DNA from: Variovorax paradoxus_P
GTDB taxonomy: Bacteria; Pseudomonadota; Gammaproteobacteria; Burkholderiales; Burkholderiaceae_C
DNA: 64,000 nt
Assembly: GCF_050627025.1 (NCBI RefSeq)
Contig: NZ_CP192472.1
Direction: 5' to 3' (one strand)
Below, one piece after another: positions 50,049 to 58,506 of this stretch. The notes under the pieces are model-generated. The model searched no databases and was not told the DNA's origin. It saw nothing but the letters and a program-made list of their open reading frames with translations. Positions within the stretch are counted from its first letter, which is position 1. Each line of letters opens with the position of its first letter. The translations under genes and the position numbers were made by a program.

Positions 50049-50687
50049 TCAGGCTTCCGCGTCGGGCGCCTGCGAAGGCTGGGCGCGCTGGAACGCGTCG
50101 AGCGCCATGCAGGCCTCGAATGCGGCCATGGTGCGCGGGAGCCCGCTGAAGTCGCAGTCGAAGCGCCTGCCGTTGAAGATCTGCGGCACCAGGCAGCAGT
50201 CGGCCAGCGTGGGCGTGTTGCCGTAGCAGAAGGTGCTGCCCGGGTGCTGCGCCAACTGGCGCTCGAAGGCCAGCATGCCGTCGCGCACCCAGTGGCGATA
50301 CCAGGTGTTCTTGGCTTCGTCGTCGAGCTTGAGCTCTTTCACCAGGTACTTGAGCACGCGCAGGTTGTTCAGCGGGTGGATCTCGCAGGCGATCGACTGC
50401 GCCAGCGCGCGCACATGCGCCCGGCCCACCGGGTCGTGCGGCAGCAGCGGCGGCTCGGGGTGGGTTTCGTCCAGGTATTCGATGATGGCCATCGACTGCG
50501 AGAAGCGCTCGCCCTCGTCTTCGAGCAGCGGCACCAGCATGTCGGCCGAAATGGCCGAATAGGGGCCGGTGCGATGGTCGCCACGGGCAATGTGCACCGG
50601 CACGTAGTCGTAGTCCAGGCCTTTGAGGTTCAGCGCAATGCGCACCCGGAAGGACGACGAGGAGCGGAAGTAGTTATGCAGCTTCAT
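50049..50687 (-). CDS. maiA: Maleylacetoacetate/maleylpyruvate isomerase (zeta-class GST)
   Basis: A 212-residue GST-fold enzyme. KLHNYFRSSSSFRVRIALNL carries the glutathione-activating Ser motif of zeta-class isomerases (SSxSxRVRIAL), MAIIEYLDETHPEPPLLP the GSH-binding Glu-Tyr, and FCYGNTPTLADCCLVPQIFN the C-terminal signature. It isomerises maleylacetoacetate or maleylpyruvate to the fumaryl isomer. The divergent fumarylpyruvate hydrolase suggests the maleylpyruvate (gentisate, NagL-type) role. Two adjacent ATGs (50690 and 50687) exist. Confidence 0.9.
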   Translation of the reverse strand: MKLHNYFRSSSSFRVRIALNLKGLDYDYVPVHIARGDHRTGPYSAISADMLVPLLEDEGERFSQSMAIIEYLDETHPEPPLLPHDPVGRAHVRALAQSIACEIHPLNNLRVLKYLVKELKLDDEAKNTWYRHWVRDGMLAFERQLAQHPGSTFCYGNTPTLADCCLVPQIFNGRRFDCDFSGLPRTMAAFEACMALDAFQRAQPSQAPDAEA

Positions 50688-50776
50688 CATTGCGCAAGCA
50701 TAGCGCCCGCGAACAACCCTGGCCTGCCTCTGGCACACTGCCGTTTTTCTCCGTTTCGCTGAAAAGGACAGACGCA

Positions 50777-51478
50777 ATGGCTTCCGAGTTTGTTTTCGCC
50801 CCGCCCGCAACCGTTTCGGTTCCGGTGGTCGGGCAGCCCGCCCGTTTTCCGGTGCACCGCATTTACTGCGTGGGCCGCAACTATGAAGATCACGCCAAGG
50901 AAATGGGTTTTACCGGCCGCGAGCCGCCGTTCTTCTTCATGAAGCCGGCCGATGCGCTCGTGGTGGTCGATGCGGGCCAGACCGGCACCATGGCCTACCC
51001 CACGCTCACCAAGAACCTGCACCACGAGATCGAGCTTGTGGTGGCCATTGGCACCGGCGGCAAGAACATCAAGGCCGCCGATGCGCACAAGCACATCTAC
51101 GGCTACGCCGTGGGCCTGGACATGACCCGCCGCGACCTGCAGGGCGAAATGAAGAAGCAGGGCCGCCCCTGGGACATCGGCAAGGGCTTCGAACAGAGCG
51201 CACCCATCGGCCCCATCGTGCCGGTGGCGCAGGCGGGCGATGCCGAGAACGCCGAAATCTCGCTGCAAGTGAACGGCGCCGACCGCCAGCGCAGCACCGT
51301 GAGCAAGCTGATCTGGAACGTGGCCGAAACCATCGAGCACCTTTCGGCCGCCTGGGAGCTGCAGCCCGGCGACCTGATCTACAGCGGCACGCCCGAAGGC
51401 GTGGCGGCGGTGGTGGCGGGCGACACGCTGGTCGGCGAAGTGGCCGGCCTGCCCAAGCTGACGGTCAAGATCGTCTGA
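50777..51478 (+). CDS. nagK: Fumarylpyruvate hydrolase (FAH family)
   Basis: A 233-residue FAH-fold hydrolase. FPVHRIYCVGRNYEDHAKEM, PPFFFMKPADALV, LHHEIELVVAIGTGGKNI (metal-binding Glu residues) and WELQPGDLIYSGTPEGVAAV are characteristic of fumarylpyruvate hydrolase, which splits fumarylpyruvate to fumarate and pyruvate at the end of the gentisate pathway. AAAGGAC precedes the ATG at 50777. It is divergent from the GST-type isomerase that would make its substrate. A gentisate dioxygenase is not in the window. Confidence 0.88.
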   Translation: MASEFVFAPPATVSVPVVGQPARFPVHRIYCVGRNYEDHAKEMGFTGREPPFFFMKPADALVVVDAGQTGTMAYPTLTKNLHHEIELVVAIGTGGKNIKAADAHKHIYGYAVGLDMTRRDLQGEMKKQGRPWDIGKGFEQSAPIGPIVPVAQAGDAENAEISLQVNGADRQRSTVSKLIWNVAETIEHLSAAWELQPGDLIYSGTPEGVAAVVAGDTLVGEVAGLPKLTVKIV

Positions 51479-51497
51479 CACCCGCGCGCCACGCTCC

Positions 51498-52049
51498 ATG
51501 ATCCTGCGCGTACCCATCAAGCACTGCAAGAACTGCGGCACAGCGGTGGTCTACCGCATTCCGGACGACGGCGACACCAAGGAACGCGCCGTCTGCCCCG
51601 CCTGCAGCACCATCCACTACGAGAACCCGCTGAACGTGGTGGGCACCATTCCCGTGCTCGGCGACAAGGTGCTGCTGTGCAAGCGCAACATCGAGCCGCG
51701 CTGGGGCAAATGGACGCTGCCCGCGGGCTTCATGGAGCTTGGCGAAACCACCGCCCAGGGCGCCGCGCGCGAAACCGACGAAGAGGCCGGTGCCAACTAC
51801 GAAATGCAGGGCCTCTTCGCGGTGATCAGCGTGGTGCGCGTGGGGCAGGTGCACCTGTTCTACCGCGCCCGCCTGCTGGACGACCGCTTCGACCCGGGCC
51901 ACGAAACCATCGAGGCCCGGCTTTTTACCGAAGAAGAAATTCCCTGGGAAGAAATTGCGTTTCGCACCGTGCGCGAGGCCCTGGAACACTTCTTCGAAGA
52001 CCGGCGACGCGGCAGCTTCGACCGCGTGCACGAACTCAGCATCGTTTGA
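51498..52049 (+). CDS. Nudix hydrolase with zinc ribbon
   Basis: A 183-residue protein. An N-terminal zinc ribbon (CKNCG and CPAC, residues 10-37) precedes a Nudix domain with an intact box: GFMELGETTAQGAARETDEE and then AGA. The zinc ribbon plus Nudix layout resembles NADH pyrophosphatase-type (NudC-like) enzymes but is shorter and lacks the SQPWPFPxS motif. It lies 19 bases after the fumarylpyruvate hydrolase gene and six bases before the CreA-like gene, so it is mid-operon. The nucleotide substrate is unknown. Confidence 0.9.
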   Translation: MILRVPIKHCKNCGTAVVYRIPDDGDTKERAVCPACSTIHYENPLNVVGTIPVLGDKVLLCKRNIEPRWGKWTLPAGFMELGETTAQGAARETDEEAGANYEMQGLFAVISVVRVGQVHLFYRARLLDDRFDPGHETIEARLFTEEEIPWEEIAFRTVREALEHFFEDRRRGSFDRVHELSIV

Positions 52050-52054
52050 AACAC

Positions 52055-52567
52055 ATGACCAACCAGGCACCGCGCGCCTCCGCCCTCTTCCGTGCGGCGC
52101 TCGCATCCACCGTTGCCACCGGGCTGGGCCTTGCGCTGGCTTCGGCGGCGCAGGCCGAAATAGTGGGCGACGTCGACACCGCTTTCAAGCTCATCGGCCC
52201 GGACCACAAGATCGTGGTCGAGGCGTATGACGACCCCAAGGTCAGCGGCGTGACCTGCTATGTCTCGCGGGCCAAGACGGGTGGGCTGGCCGGTGCCTTC
52301 GGCGTGGCCGAAGACAAGTCGGAGGCCTCCATTGCCTGCCGCCAGGTCGGCCCCGTCAGCATTACCCAGCCGCTGCCCAAGCGCGAAGAGGTCTACACCG
52401 AGCGGCTGTCGATTCTGTTCAAGCGACTGCGGGTGGTGCGCATGGTCGACGCGCGGCGCAACACGCTCATCTACCTCACCTATTCCGACCTGCTGATCGA
52501 CGGTTCGCCGAAGAACAGCGTCACGGCGGTGCCGATCGACCGCGGCACGCCCATTCCGCTCAAGTAA
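52055..52567 (+). CDS. creA: CreA family periplasmic protein
   Basis: A 170-residue protein with a signal peptide (ALASTVATGLGLALASAAQA) and the CreA family pattern: EIVGDVDTAFKLIGPDHKIV, YDDPKVSGVTCYVSRAKTGG and EDKSEASIACRQVGPVS. It has two conserved cysteines for a disulfide. Function is unknown; the E. coli gene is named after the neighbouring creBCD locus, which is absent here. It starts six bases after the Nudix gene. Confidence 0.9.
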   Translation: MTNQAPRASALFRAALASTVATGLGLALASAAQAEIVGDVDTAFKLIGPDHKIVVEAYDDPKVSGVTCYVSRAKTGGLAGAFGVAEDKSEASIACRQVGPVSITQPLPKREEVYTERLSILFKRLRVVRMVDARRNTLIYLTYSDLLIDGSPKNSVTAVPIDRGTPIPLK

Positions 52568-52593
52568 CTGCGGGGCGGTTACTTACAACTCCT

Positions 52594-52673
52594 GGTTCCT
52601 TCTGCCCGGCTGACCCTTCCGGGTTTGCTAGCATGCCGGCCGAGGCTGGCCGGCGCGCCGGGCCGAAGGAACC
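52594..52673 (+). promoter_or_regulatory. Structured leader RNA before the NlpD-like gene (three-way junction)
   Basis: GGTTCCTTC (52594-52602) pairs with GAAGGAACC (52665-52673), one mismatch follows, and GCCCGGC (52604-52610) pairs with GCCGGGC (52657-52663): a 16-bp closing stem. Inside are two hairpins, ACCC-TTCC-GGGT (52613-52624) and GCCGGCC-GAGGCT-GGCCGGC (52635-52654), joined by TTGCTAGCAT. The fold ends 31 bases before the ATG. There is no T-run, so it is not a plain terminator. I do not recognise it as a known riboswitch class. Confidence 0.6.
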
Positions 52674-52704
52674 CTCAGCAACGAATTCGTTCCAACAGAG
52701 AACC

Positions 52705-53211
52705 ATGCAGCACCTTCAGACTTTTGTTTTACGTACCGGCGCCGCGCTACTCGTAGCCGCCGGCCTTGCAGCCTGCACCACGCCCGCACCGCCGCCGCGC
52801 TCCGGCGTGAACGTGCCACCGCCGGTGCAGCAGCCGCAGGCCCTGTTCATCCGGCCCGCCAGCGGCACCACCATTGCCCGCTTCGACGGCGTGCGCAACA
52901 AGGGCCTCGACATTGCCGGCAACCTGGGCGACCCGGTCGTCGCTTCAGCCGACGGACGCGTGGTGTACGTGGGCGGCGAACTGCGCGGCTACGGCAACAT
53001 GGTCATCGTCAAGCACAACGACACCTTTCTTACCGCATACGCCCATGCGCAAACCATCCTCGTGAAGGAAAACGCGGTGGTGCGCCAAGGCCAGAAAATC
53101 GCCGAAATGGGCAAGAGCGGCACCGACCGCGTGAAGGTGCATTTCGAGATCCGCAAGAACGGCACCGCCGTCGATCCGGAACCCTATCTGAACGGGCGCC
53201 TGCAGCAGTAG
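52705..53211 (+). CDS. NlpD-like LytM-domain lipoprotein without LysM
   Basis: A 168-residue lipoprotein (lipobox LAAC, Cys24) with a Pro-rich linker and a LytM/M23 domain (about residues 55-165). The domain closely resembles that of NlpD (NKGLDIAGNLGDPVVASADG, YGNMVIVKHNDTFLTAYAHA, VKVHFEIRKNG). As in NlpD the zinc ligands are degenerate (N in place of the first His, K in place of the HxH first His), so it should activate an amidase rather than cut. Unlike NlpD it lacks the LysM domain and is short. A structured leader precedes it. Confidence 0.87.
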   Translation: MQHLQTFVLRTGAALLVAAGLAACTTPAPPPRSGVNVPPPVQQPQALFIRPASGTTIARFDGVRNKGLDIAGNLGDPVVASADGRVVYVGGELRGYGNMVIVKHNDTFLTAYAHAQTILVKENAVVRQGQKIAEMGKSGTDRVKVHFEIRKNGTAVDPEPYLNGRLQQ

Positions 53212-53244
53212 GCCCGCGGCGCGCGCACCCCCGGGTGCAGCGCG

Positions 53245-54876
53245 CTAAAGCAGGCTCTCGGGCACCAGCGGAGCAAACAGCTCCAGCTTCCAGCGCGACC
53301 AGAAATCCGTTTCCGGCTCCACGTGCAGGATGGTGTCCGCGCCGTCGCCCGACGCCGGGCTCACCCATTCGATGCCGCCGCGCGGCCCCAGCTGCAGCTG
53401 GTAGGCGCCGTCGAGCCGTATGAAGCCGATCAGGCTGGTGAGCTGCTGCGCAATTTGCGGGCTGAAAATGAAAATGCCGATCTCGGTGTTGTGCAGCATC
53501 GAGCGCGGATCGAAGTTCATCGAGCCGATGAAGACGATGTTGCCGTCGACCACCGCCGACTTTCCGTGCAGCCTTCCGCTTGCCGAACCGTACATGCCGA
53601 AGCGCCTGGTTTCTTCCACGCGCTTGGGGCTCAGCTCGTACAGAGACACGCCCAGCCGCAGCATCGCAGGCCGGTAGCGCCGGTATCCGATGTGCACCAG
53701 CGACTCATCCGTGGCGGCCAGCGAATTGGTAACGATGGTGTAGCTCACGCCCTTTTGCCGCACGAGGCGAATCGACTCCATGCCGCCGCGGCCCGGAATC
53801 AGGTAAGGCGTGGTCTGCAGCACCTCGTGCTCGGCGCTCCTTATGTAGCGCCGCACGTTGTACAGCACGCTGTCGGGCGCCTCGTCGGCGGGTAGCCCGC
53901 GGGCTTCTTCCGTCGGGCCCAGCGCCTTGGCAGGCGCGTCGGCATAGGCTTCGGCACGCGCCCAGACGACCGAAAGCGCGCCCTCGTCCAGGTCCTTGGC
54001 CAGGGGGTTGTTGCCCAGCAAGTCGGTAGAAACCAGCGGCTCGGGGTGCAGTGTGTCCGGCCCGCCGGTCAGTTGCTCGAAGCGCTCGCGCAATTGCTCC
54101 GGCGTGGCACCGCCGGTCGATACCAGCGACTCCACGGGGTACACGTAGGGGCTGTTCCAGTACATGTCGAACAGCGACGAAAGGCGCGGCACCACCGTGC
54201 CGGCCACCAGTGTGTCGATGTCGATGAAGTTGGAGCCGCCGTCGCGCAAGAAGTATTCGTTGGCAATGTTGCGCCCGCCCATCACGGCCATGACGTTGTC
54301 GACCACGAAGAGCTTGTTGTGCATGCGGCGGTGCACGCGGTCGAAGTCGAGCAGCGACGATGCCCAGCGCGTGCCAAGGCGTTCTCGCCCGCTCGGGAAC
54401 GGATTGAACATCCGCACCTCGGCGTTGGGGTGCGCCGCCAGGCCCGCGAACAGCGGATCGGCGCCTGCGGTGTAGAGGTCGTCAACCAGCAGGCGCACGC
54501 GCACGCCGCGCTCGGCCGCGTCGCGCAATGCGCGCAGCAGGTAGCGGCCGGTTTCGTCGTTTTGCACCAGGTAGTACTGCACGTCGATGGAGCGCTGCGC
54601 GCGCTTGGCCAGCTCGATGCGTGCATGCAGCGAGAACTGCGGCATGGGAAGCAGGCGAAACCCGCTCAGGCCCTGCCCCGGCGGTGAAGCAGCCGTAACC
54701 AGGCGGCCGAGCGTGGTGTCGGCGCCGTTCGAAATGGCCACGGACGTCTTGCGCTCGACGCCCGACGGCAGCCCCGCGCAACCACCCAGGAGCAACAAGG
54801 CAATGCTGAATGCAAGCAAAAGCGGCCACGCGAAGCGCGCGACGTTGCCAGCTGGTCTTTCGAAGATTCCGGACAT
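53245..54876 (-). CDS. Phospholipase D-like lipoprotein (cardiolipin synthase family)
   Basis: A protein of about 543 residues with two HKD motifs: HRRMHNKLFVVDNVMAVMGG (first) and LHGKSAVVDGNIVFIGSMNF (second). Supporting marks are RSIDVQYYLVQNDETGRYLL and GRNIANEYFLRDGGSNFIDI. With the start at 54876 a lipobox (LLLLGGC, Cys33) follows a hydrophobic run, so it is probably a lipoprotein. The frame is open to 54960, and the start is uncertain. Members transfer or hydrolyse phosphatidyl groups in the envelope. It is divergent from the homospermidine synthase gene. Confidence 0.87.
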   Translation of the reverse strand: MSGIFERPAGNVARFAWPLLLAFSIALLLLGGCAGLPSGVERKTSVAISNGADTTLGRLVTAASPPGQGLSGFRLLPMPQFSLHARIELAKRAQRSIDVQYYLVQNDETGRYLLRALRDAAERGVRVRLLVDDLYTAGADPLFAGLAAHPNAEVRMFNPFPSGRERLGTRWASSLLDFDRVHRRMHNKLFVVDNVMAVMGGRNIANEYFLRDGGSNFIDIDTLVAGTVVPRLSSLFDMYWNSPYVYPVESLVSTGGATPEQLRERFEQLTGGPDTLHPEPLVSTDLLGNNPLAKDLDEGALSVVWARAEAYADAPAKALGPTEEARGLPADEAPDSVLYNVRRYIRSAEHEVLQTTPYLIPGRGGMESIRLVRQKGVSYTIVTNSLAATDESLVHIGYRRYRPAMLRLGVSLYELSPKRVEETRRFGMYGSASGRLHGKSAVVDGNIVFIGSMNFDPRSMLHNTEIGIFIFSPQIAQQLTSLIGFIRLDGAYQLQLGPRGGIEWVSPASGDGADTILHVEPETDFWSRWKLELFAPLVPESLL

Positions 54877-55073
54877 TCTTGAGTTGGAGTTTTCTGCCAT
54901 CGGAGCGATGCGATGCGCGACGCGCGCAAGGTCGCCGGTTTCTACCATGAGCCGGGCCAAAAGACCCGCTCATGGACTCCTCCTACACCATCGGCAAAGG
55001 CAAGCTGACGCGCGCATGCAACCGCCCGCACCACATTTTTCTGAAAACGAAGAACCACTCGGCGAGGTTGCGC

Positions 55074-56498
55074 ATGACAAGGAAGAACGAACTGCTGGCA
55101 AGGTTTGACGGAAAGATCACGATGATCGGCTTCGGCTCCATCGGCCAGGCCCTGTTGCCGCTGCTGCTGCGCCTGTTCGGCCTGAAGGCCTCCGATGTCA
55201 GGATCGTCAAGTCGGGCGAAGACCGCAGCGGCCTTGCCAAGGAGCTGGGCGTCGAAGTGATTCCCGTGCGGCTCGAAGAAGGCAATTTTTCGGCCGTGCT
55301 CGAGCCCCTGGTCGGCAAGGGCGACTTCCTGGTCAACCTGTCGGTCGATGTCTCGAGCCTGGCGCTCATCAAGCTGTGCCGCGAGCGCGGCGCTTTCTAC
55401 CTGGACACCTGCAACGAGCCCTGGCCCGGGCGCTACGACGACCCCGGCCTGCCCCCGTCGCGCCGCTCCAACTACAGCCTGCGCGAAGAAGTGCTGGCAT
55501 GGCGCCTCGACAAGCGCAGCGGCCCCACAGCCGTGATTACTCAAGGCGCCAATCCCGGCCTCGTGTCCGCACTGGTCAAGCAGGCGTTGCTCAACATTGC
55601 GGCCGACACGCATGCGCAAGTCGAATCGATGCCCACCAGTTACGAAGACTGGGCCGCGCTCGCGAAGCAGCTCGAGATCAAGGTCATTCACATCGCCGAG
55701 CGCGACACGCAGGCGGCAAGGCAGCGCAAGCAGCGCAACGAGTTCGTCAACACCTGGTCGGTGCAGGGCTTCGTCGACGAGGGCCTGCAGCCGGCCGAAC
55801 TGGGCTGGGGCACGCACGAGCGGCATTGGCCCGCCGACGCAGCCCGTCATGGCTTTGGCAGCGATGCGGCCATTTACCTGAAGCGCCCCGGCATCGGCAC
55901 GCGGGTGCGCAGCTGGACGCCGCTCGAAGGGCCGTACCACGGCTTCCTGGTAACCCACGCAGAATCGATTTCGATTGCCGACCACCTCACCCTCCGCAAG
56001 AACGGCGAAGTGGTGTACCGGCCGACGGTGCACTACGCCTACCACCCCTGCGACGACGCCGTGCTCTCGCTGCATGAAGTGGCCGGCAAGAACTGGCAGC
56101 TGCAGCATCGCCAGAAAATCATCCGCGACGAAATAGTCGAAGGCATGGACGAGCTTGGCGTGCTGTTGATGGGCAACCCCAAGGGCGTCTACTGGTACGG
56201 CTCGCGCCTGACCATCGAGCAGGCGCGCGAACTGGCGCCTGCCAACAGCGCTACCAGCCTGCAGGTGGTGGCCGGCATCCTGGGCGGCATGCTGTGGGCG
56301 CTGCGCAACCCCGACGCCGGCCTGGTGGAGCCCGACGATCTCGATCACCGTGTTGTTCTTGAAGCCGCAATGCCCTACCTTGGCGAGGTGACGGGCGTGT
56401 ATGGCGACTGGACACCGCTCAAAGACCGCAGCCCGCTCTTCAACGAAGAAAAGGATGAAGAAGACCCCTGGCAGTTTCTCAACTTCCGGGTGGCCTGA
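55074..56498 (+). CDS. hss: Homospermidine synthase
   Basis: A 474-residue enzyme that makes sym-homospermidine from putrescine (with NAD+). ITMIGFGSIGQALLPLLLRL is the Rossmann motif; FLVNLSVDVSSLALIKLCRE, YLDTCNEPWPGRYDD, VITQGANPGLVSALVKQAL and GVYWYGSRLTIEQARELAP are the family signatures. The start at 55074 gives the normal family length; the frame opens 34 codons earlier without support. The FAD amine oxidase gene begins at the base after its stop, so translation is probably coupled. Confidence 0.93.
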   Translation: MTRKNELLARFDGKITMIGFGSIGQALLPLLLRLFGLKASDVRIVKSGEDRSGLAKELGVEVIPVRLEEGNFSAVLEPLVGKGDFLVNLSVDVSSLALIKLCRERGAFYLDTCNEPWPGRYDDPGLPPSRRSNYSLREEVLAWRLDKRSGPTAVITQGANPGLVSALVKQALLNIAADTHAQVESMPTSYEDWAALAKQLEIKVIHIAERDTQAARQRKQRNEFVNTWSVQGFVDEGLQPAELGWGTHERHWPADAARHGFGSDAAIYLKRPGIGTRVRSWTPLEGPYHGFLVTHAESISIADHLTLRKNGEVVYRPTVHYAYHPCDDAVLSLHEVAGKNWQLQHRQKIIRDEIVEGMDELGVLLMGNPKGVYWYGSRLTIEQARELAPANSATSLQVVAGILGGMLWALRNPDAGLVEPDDLDHRVVLEAAMPYLGEVTGVYGDWTPLKDRSPLFNEEKDEEDPWQFLNFRVA

Positions 56499-57812
56499 TT
56501 GCTGCTGCGAAAAGAACTCGGCGTTGTCGAGAACTCCTACTACGAAGCAAGCGTGACGCGCGCCGAGCGGTTCGAGGCTGCGCGTCCGCTCGAAGGCATT
56601 GCCACCGCCGATGTCTGCGTGGTGGGCGGCGGCCTCGCGGGGCTCTCGGCGGCGCTGGAACTCGCTTCGCGCGGCTATGCGGTGGTGCTGCTGGAGGCCC
56701 AGCGCGTCGGCTGGGGTGCCTCGGGCCGCAATGGCGGCCAGGCGATCGTGGGCTTTGGCTCCGACGGCGAAGAGGCCATCGAAAAGCAGTTCACGGCAGA
56801 AGACGCGCGCCGCGCGTGGGACGTTTCGGTCGAAGGGCTCAACCTGCTGCGCGACCGCATGGCGCGCCATGCCATCGACTGCGACTGGCAACCCGGCTAC
56901 CTCAACCTTTCAGTCAAGCCTTCGAAGTCGCGAGCGCTTCGCCAATGGATGGACCACGTGGGCCGCGTCTACGGCTACCCGCTGCAATGGCTGGGGCCGC
57001 AGAAAATAGCGCAGTGGGTCGACAGCAAGCGCTTCGACGCCGGCACCTTCGATGCGTTTTCGGGCCACCTGCATCCGCTCAAGTATTCGCTGGGCCTGGC
57101 TTCCGCCGCACGTGCTGCCGGCGCGCAGCTGCATGAAAACTCCGCGGCCCAGGTCATCGAACGCGGCACGCGGCCGGTGGTAAAGACGGCACAGGGCGAG
57201 GTGCGGTGCAGCTTCGTGGTGCTGGCGGGCAACGTGTACCTGGCTGAATACGGCGACGACGTGGCGCCCGAAGTGTCGTCGCGCATCATGCCCGTGGGCA
57301 CCTACATGATTGCGACCGAGCCCATGGACAAGGCCCGTGCGGACGCGCTCATGCGCGGCAGGCCGGCCGCGTCGGACACCAACTTCGTGCTCGACTACTT
57401 TCGCCTGAGCGCCGACCACCGGCTGCTGTTCGGCTCCGGCGACAGCTACAGCGCCCGCACCCCGCGCAACCTCATCGAGAAAATCCGCAAGAGCATGCTG
57501 GCGGTGTTTCCGCAGCTGTCCGACTTGGGCATTGACCACGCCTGGGGCGGCTTCGTCGACATCACCATGAACAAGGCGCCCGATTTCGGGCGCATAGGCA
57601 CCAACATCTATTACCTGCAAGGCTTCTCCGGCCACGGCCTGGCGCTGACAGGCATGGCGGGCAAGCTCGCGGCCGAGGCCATTGCGGGGCAGGCCGAACG
57701 CTTCGACCTGTTCGCCCGCATCGGGCACCTGGCCTTTCCGGGCGGCACACTGCTGCGCACCCCGGCACTCGTGCTGGGGATGATGTACTACCGCCTGCGC
57801 GACATGCTGTAG
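56499..57812 (+). CDS. FAD-dependent amine oxidase (PuuB/DAO family)
   Basis: A 437-residue DAO-fold flavoprotein. VCVVGGGLAGLSAALELASR binds the ADP part of FAD, VGWGASGRNGGQAIVGFGSD is the GASGRNGG motif of gamma-glutamylputrescine oxidase-like enzymes, and YYLQGFSGHGLALTGMAGKL is the C-terminal FAD loop. A TTG start directly follows the hss stop (TGATTG); a GTG or Met further in is possible. The coupling suggests oxidation of putrescine derivatives, homospermidine or its precursor; the substrate is inferred from context only. Confidence 0.88.
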   Translation: MLLRKELGVVENSYYEASVTRAERFEAARPLEGIATADVCVVGGGLAGLSAALELASRGYAVVLLEAQRVGWGASGRNGGQAIVGFGSDGEEAIEKQFTAEDARRAWDVSVEGLNLLRDRMARHAIDCDWQPGYLNLSVKPSKSRALRQWMDHVGRVYGYPLQWLGPQKIAQWVDSKRFDAGTFDAFSGHLHPLKYSLGLASAARAAGAQLHENSAAQVIERGTRPVVKTAQGEVRCSFVVLAGNVYLAEYGDDVAPEVSSRIMPVGTYMIATEPMDKARADALMRGRPAASDTNFVLDYFRLSADHRLLFGSGDSYSARTPRNLIEKIRKSMLAVFPQLSDLGIDHAWGGFVDITMNKAPDFGRIGTNIYYLQGFSGHGLALTGMAGKLAAEAIAGQAERFDLFARIGHLAFPGGTLLRTPALVLGMMYYRLRDML

Positions 57813-58403
57813 CTAGGCGCGCGCAGGCCAGCGCAAGTGCCCTGACCGCCGAGCCAGCAGGAGCCCCGCAGCGGCCAGCCCCACCATCGCAATGGCCGTG
57901 GTGTTGCCAGAAGCGGCGCGCCCCATGTCGAGCGCAATTTCGCCCGTGCGCGGCCCCGCGAGCTGCAGGCGGCGCTTGGTCATTTGCGCACCCAGGTCGC
58001 CCAGCTTGTCGGCCAGGTGTTTTTCGGCTGCCGGCAACACGATGGTTTCTTCGTCGGCCACGTGATGCATCACGTCACGCATCAGTGCCGAAAGCGTTTC
58101 GTCATAGTCGCGTGCCTCGGGCTCCATGGTGCGAAGCAGGCCGATGAGCCTGCGCATTTCGGAATGCTCGTGGATCGCCTCGGTAATGCGTTCATCGTCG
58201 ATCTTACGCATCTCCGGGTAGAAAATTTCTTCTTCGAGCTGCGCGTGAATTTCGAGCGCCGTGCAAATGGTGTTGACCAGCCCCTTTTTCACGCGGCTCG
58301 GCGCGCTGGCCTTGTACTGGTGAAAAGTGGAAAGCACGTGCGTGTGATCCAGGCGAATCATGTTGGTCGCCGTGGGAAAGAGCCGGGAGACAAGATTTGT
58401 CAT
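57813..58403 (-). CDS. Hemerythrin-domain protein with C-terminal membrane helix
   Basis: A 196-residue protein. Residues 10-140 form a hemerythrin-like four-helix bundle with iron ligands in IRLDHTHVLSTFHQY, EIHAQLEEEIFYPEM, IHEHSEMRRLIGLL and VMHHVADEETIVLP. A C-terminal hydrophobic segment (TTAIAMVGLAAAGLLLARR) should anchor it in the membrane. GGAGG precedes the ATG. It may sense or bind oxygen, NO or iron. The FAD oxidase gene is convergent and its stop abuts this one's. Confidence 0.88.
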   Translation of the reverse strand: MTNLVSRLFPTATNMIRLDHTHVLSTFHQYKASAPSRVKKGLVNTICTALEIHAQLEEEIFYPEMRKIDDERITEAIHEHSEMRRLIGLLRTMEPEARDYDETLSALMRDVMHHVADEETIVLPAAEKHLADKLGDLGAQMTKRRLQLAGPRTGEIALDMGRAASGNTTAIAMVGLAAAGLLLARRSGHLRWPARA

Positions 58404-58431
58404 GGTGACCTCCAGGGCCGATGAAAAGCAA

Positions 58432-58465
58432 AAGCGTGGCACCCGGCCGGCAAGCGGCCGGGTGC
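58432..58465 (-). terminator. Intrinsic terminator between the two hemerythrin genes
   Basis: GCACCCGGCCG / CGGCCGGGTGC is a perfect 11-bp stem with loop of five bases (arms 58439-58449 and 58455-58465). On the minus strand it is followed by a T-rich tail (CACGCTTTTGCTTTTC). It ends the upstream hemerythrin transcript, 41 bases after that gene's stop, before the next hemerythrin gene. Confidence 0.8.
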
Positions 58466-58506
58466 AGTTGGGGGTAGCCGGGCAACCCGCAAACCCTTGC
58501 GGGTCG

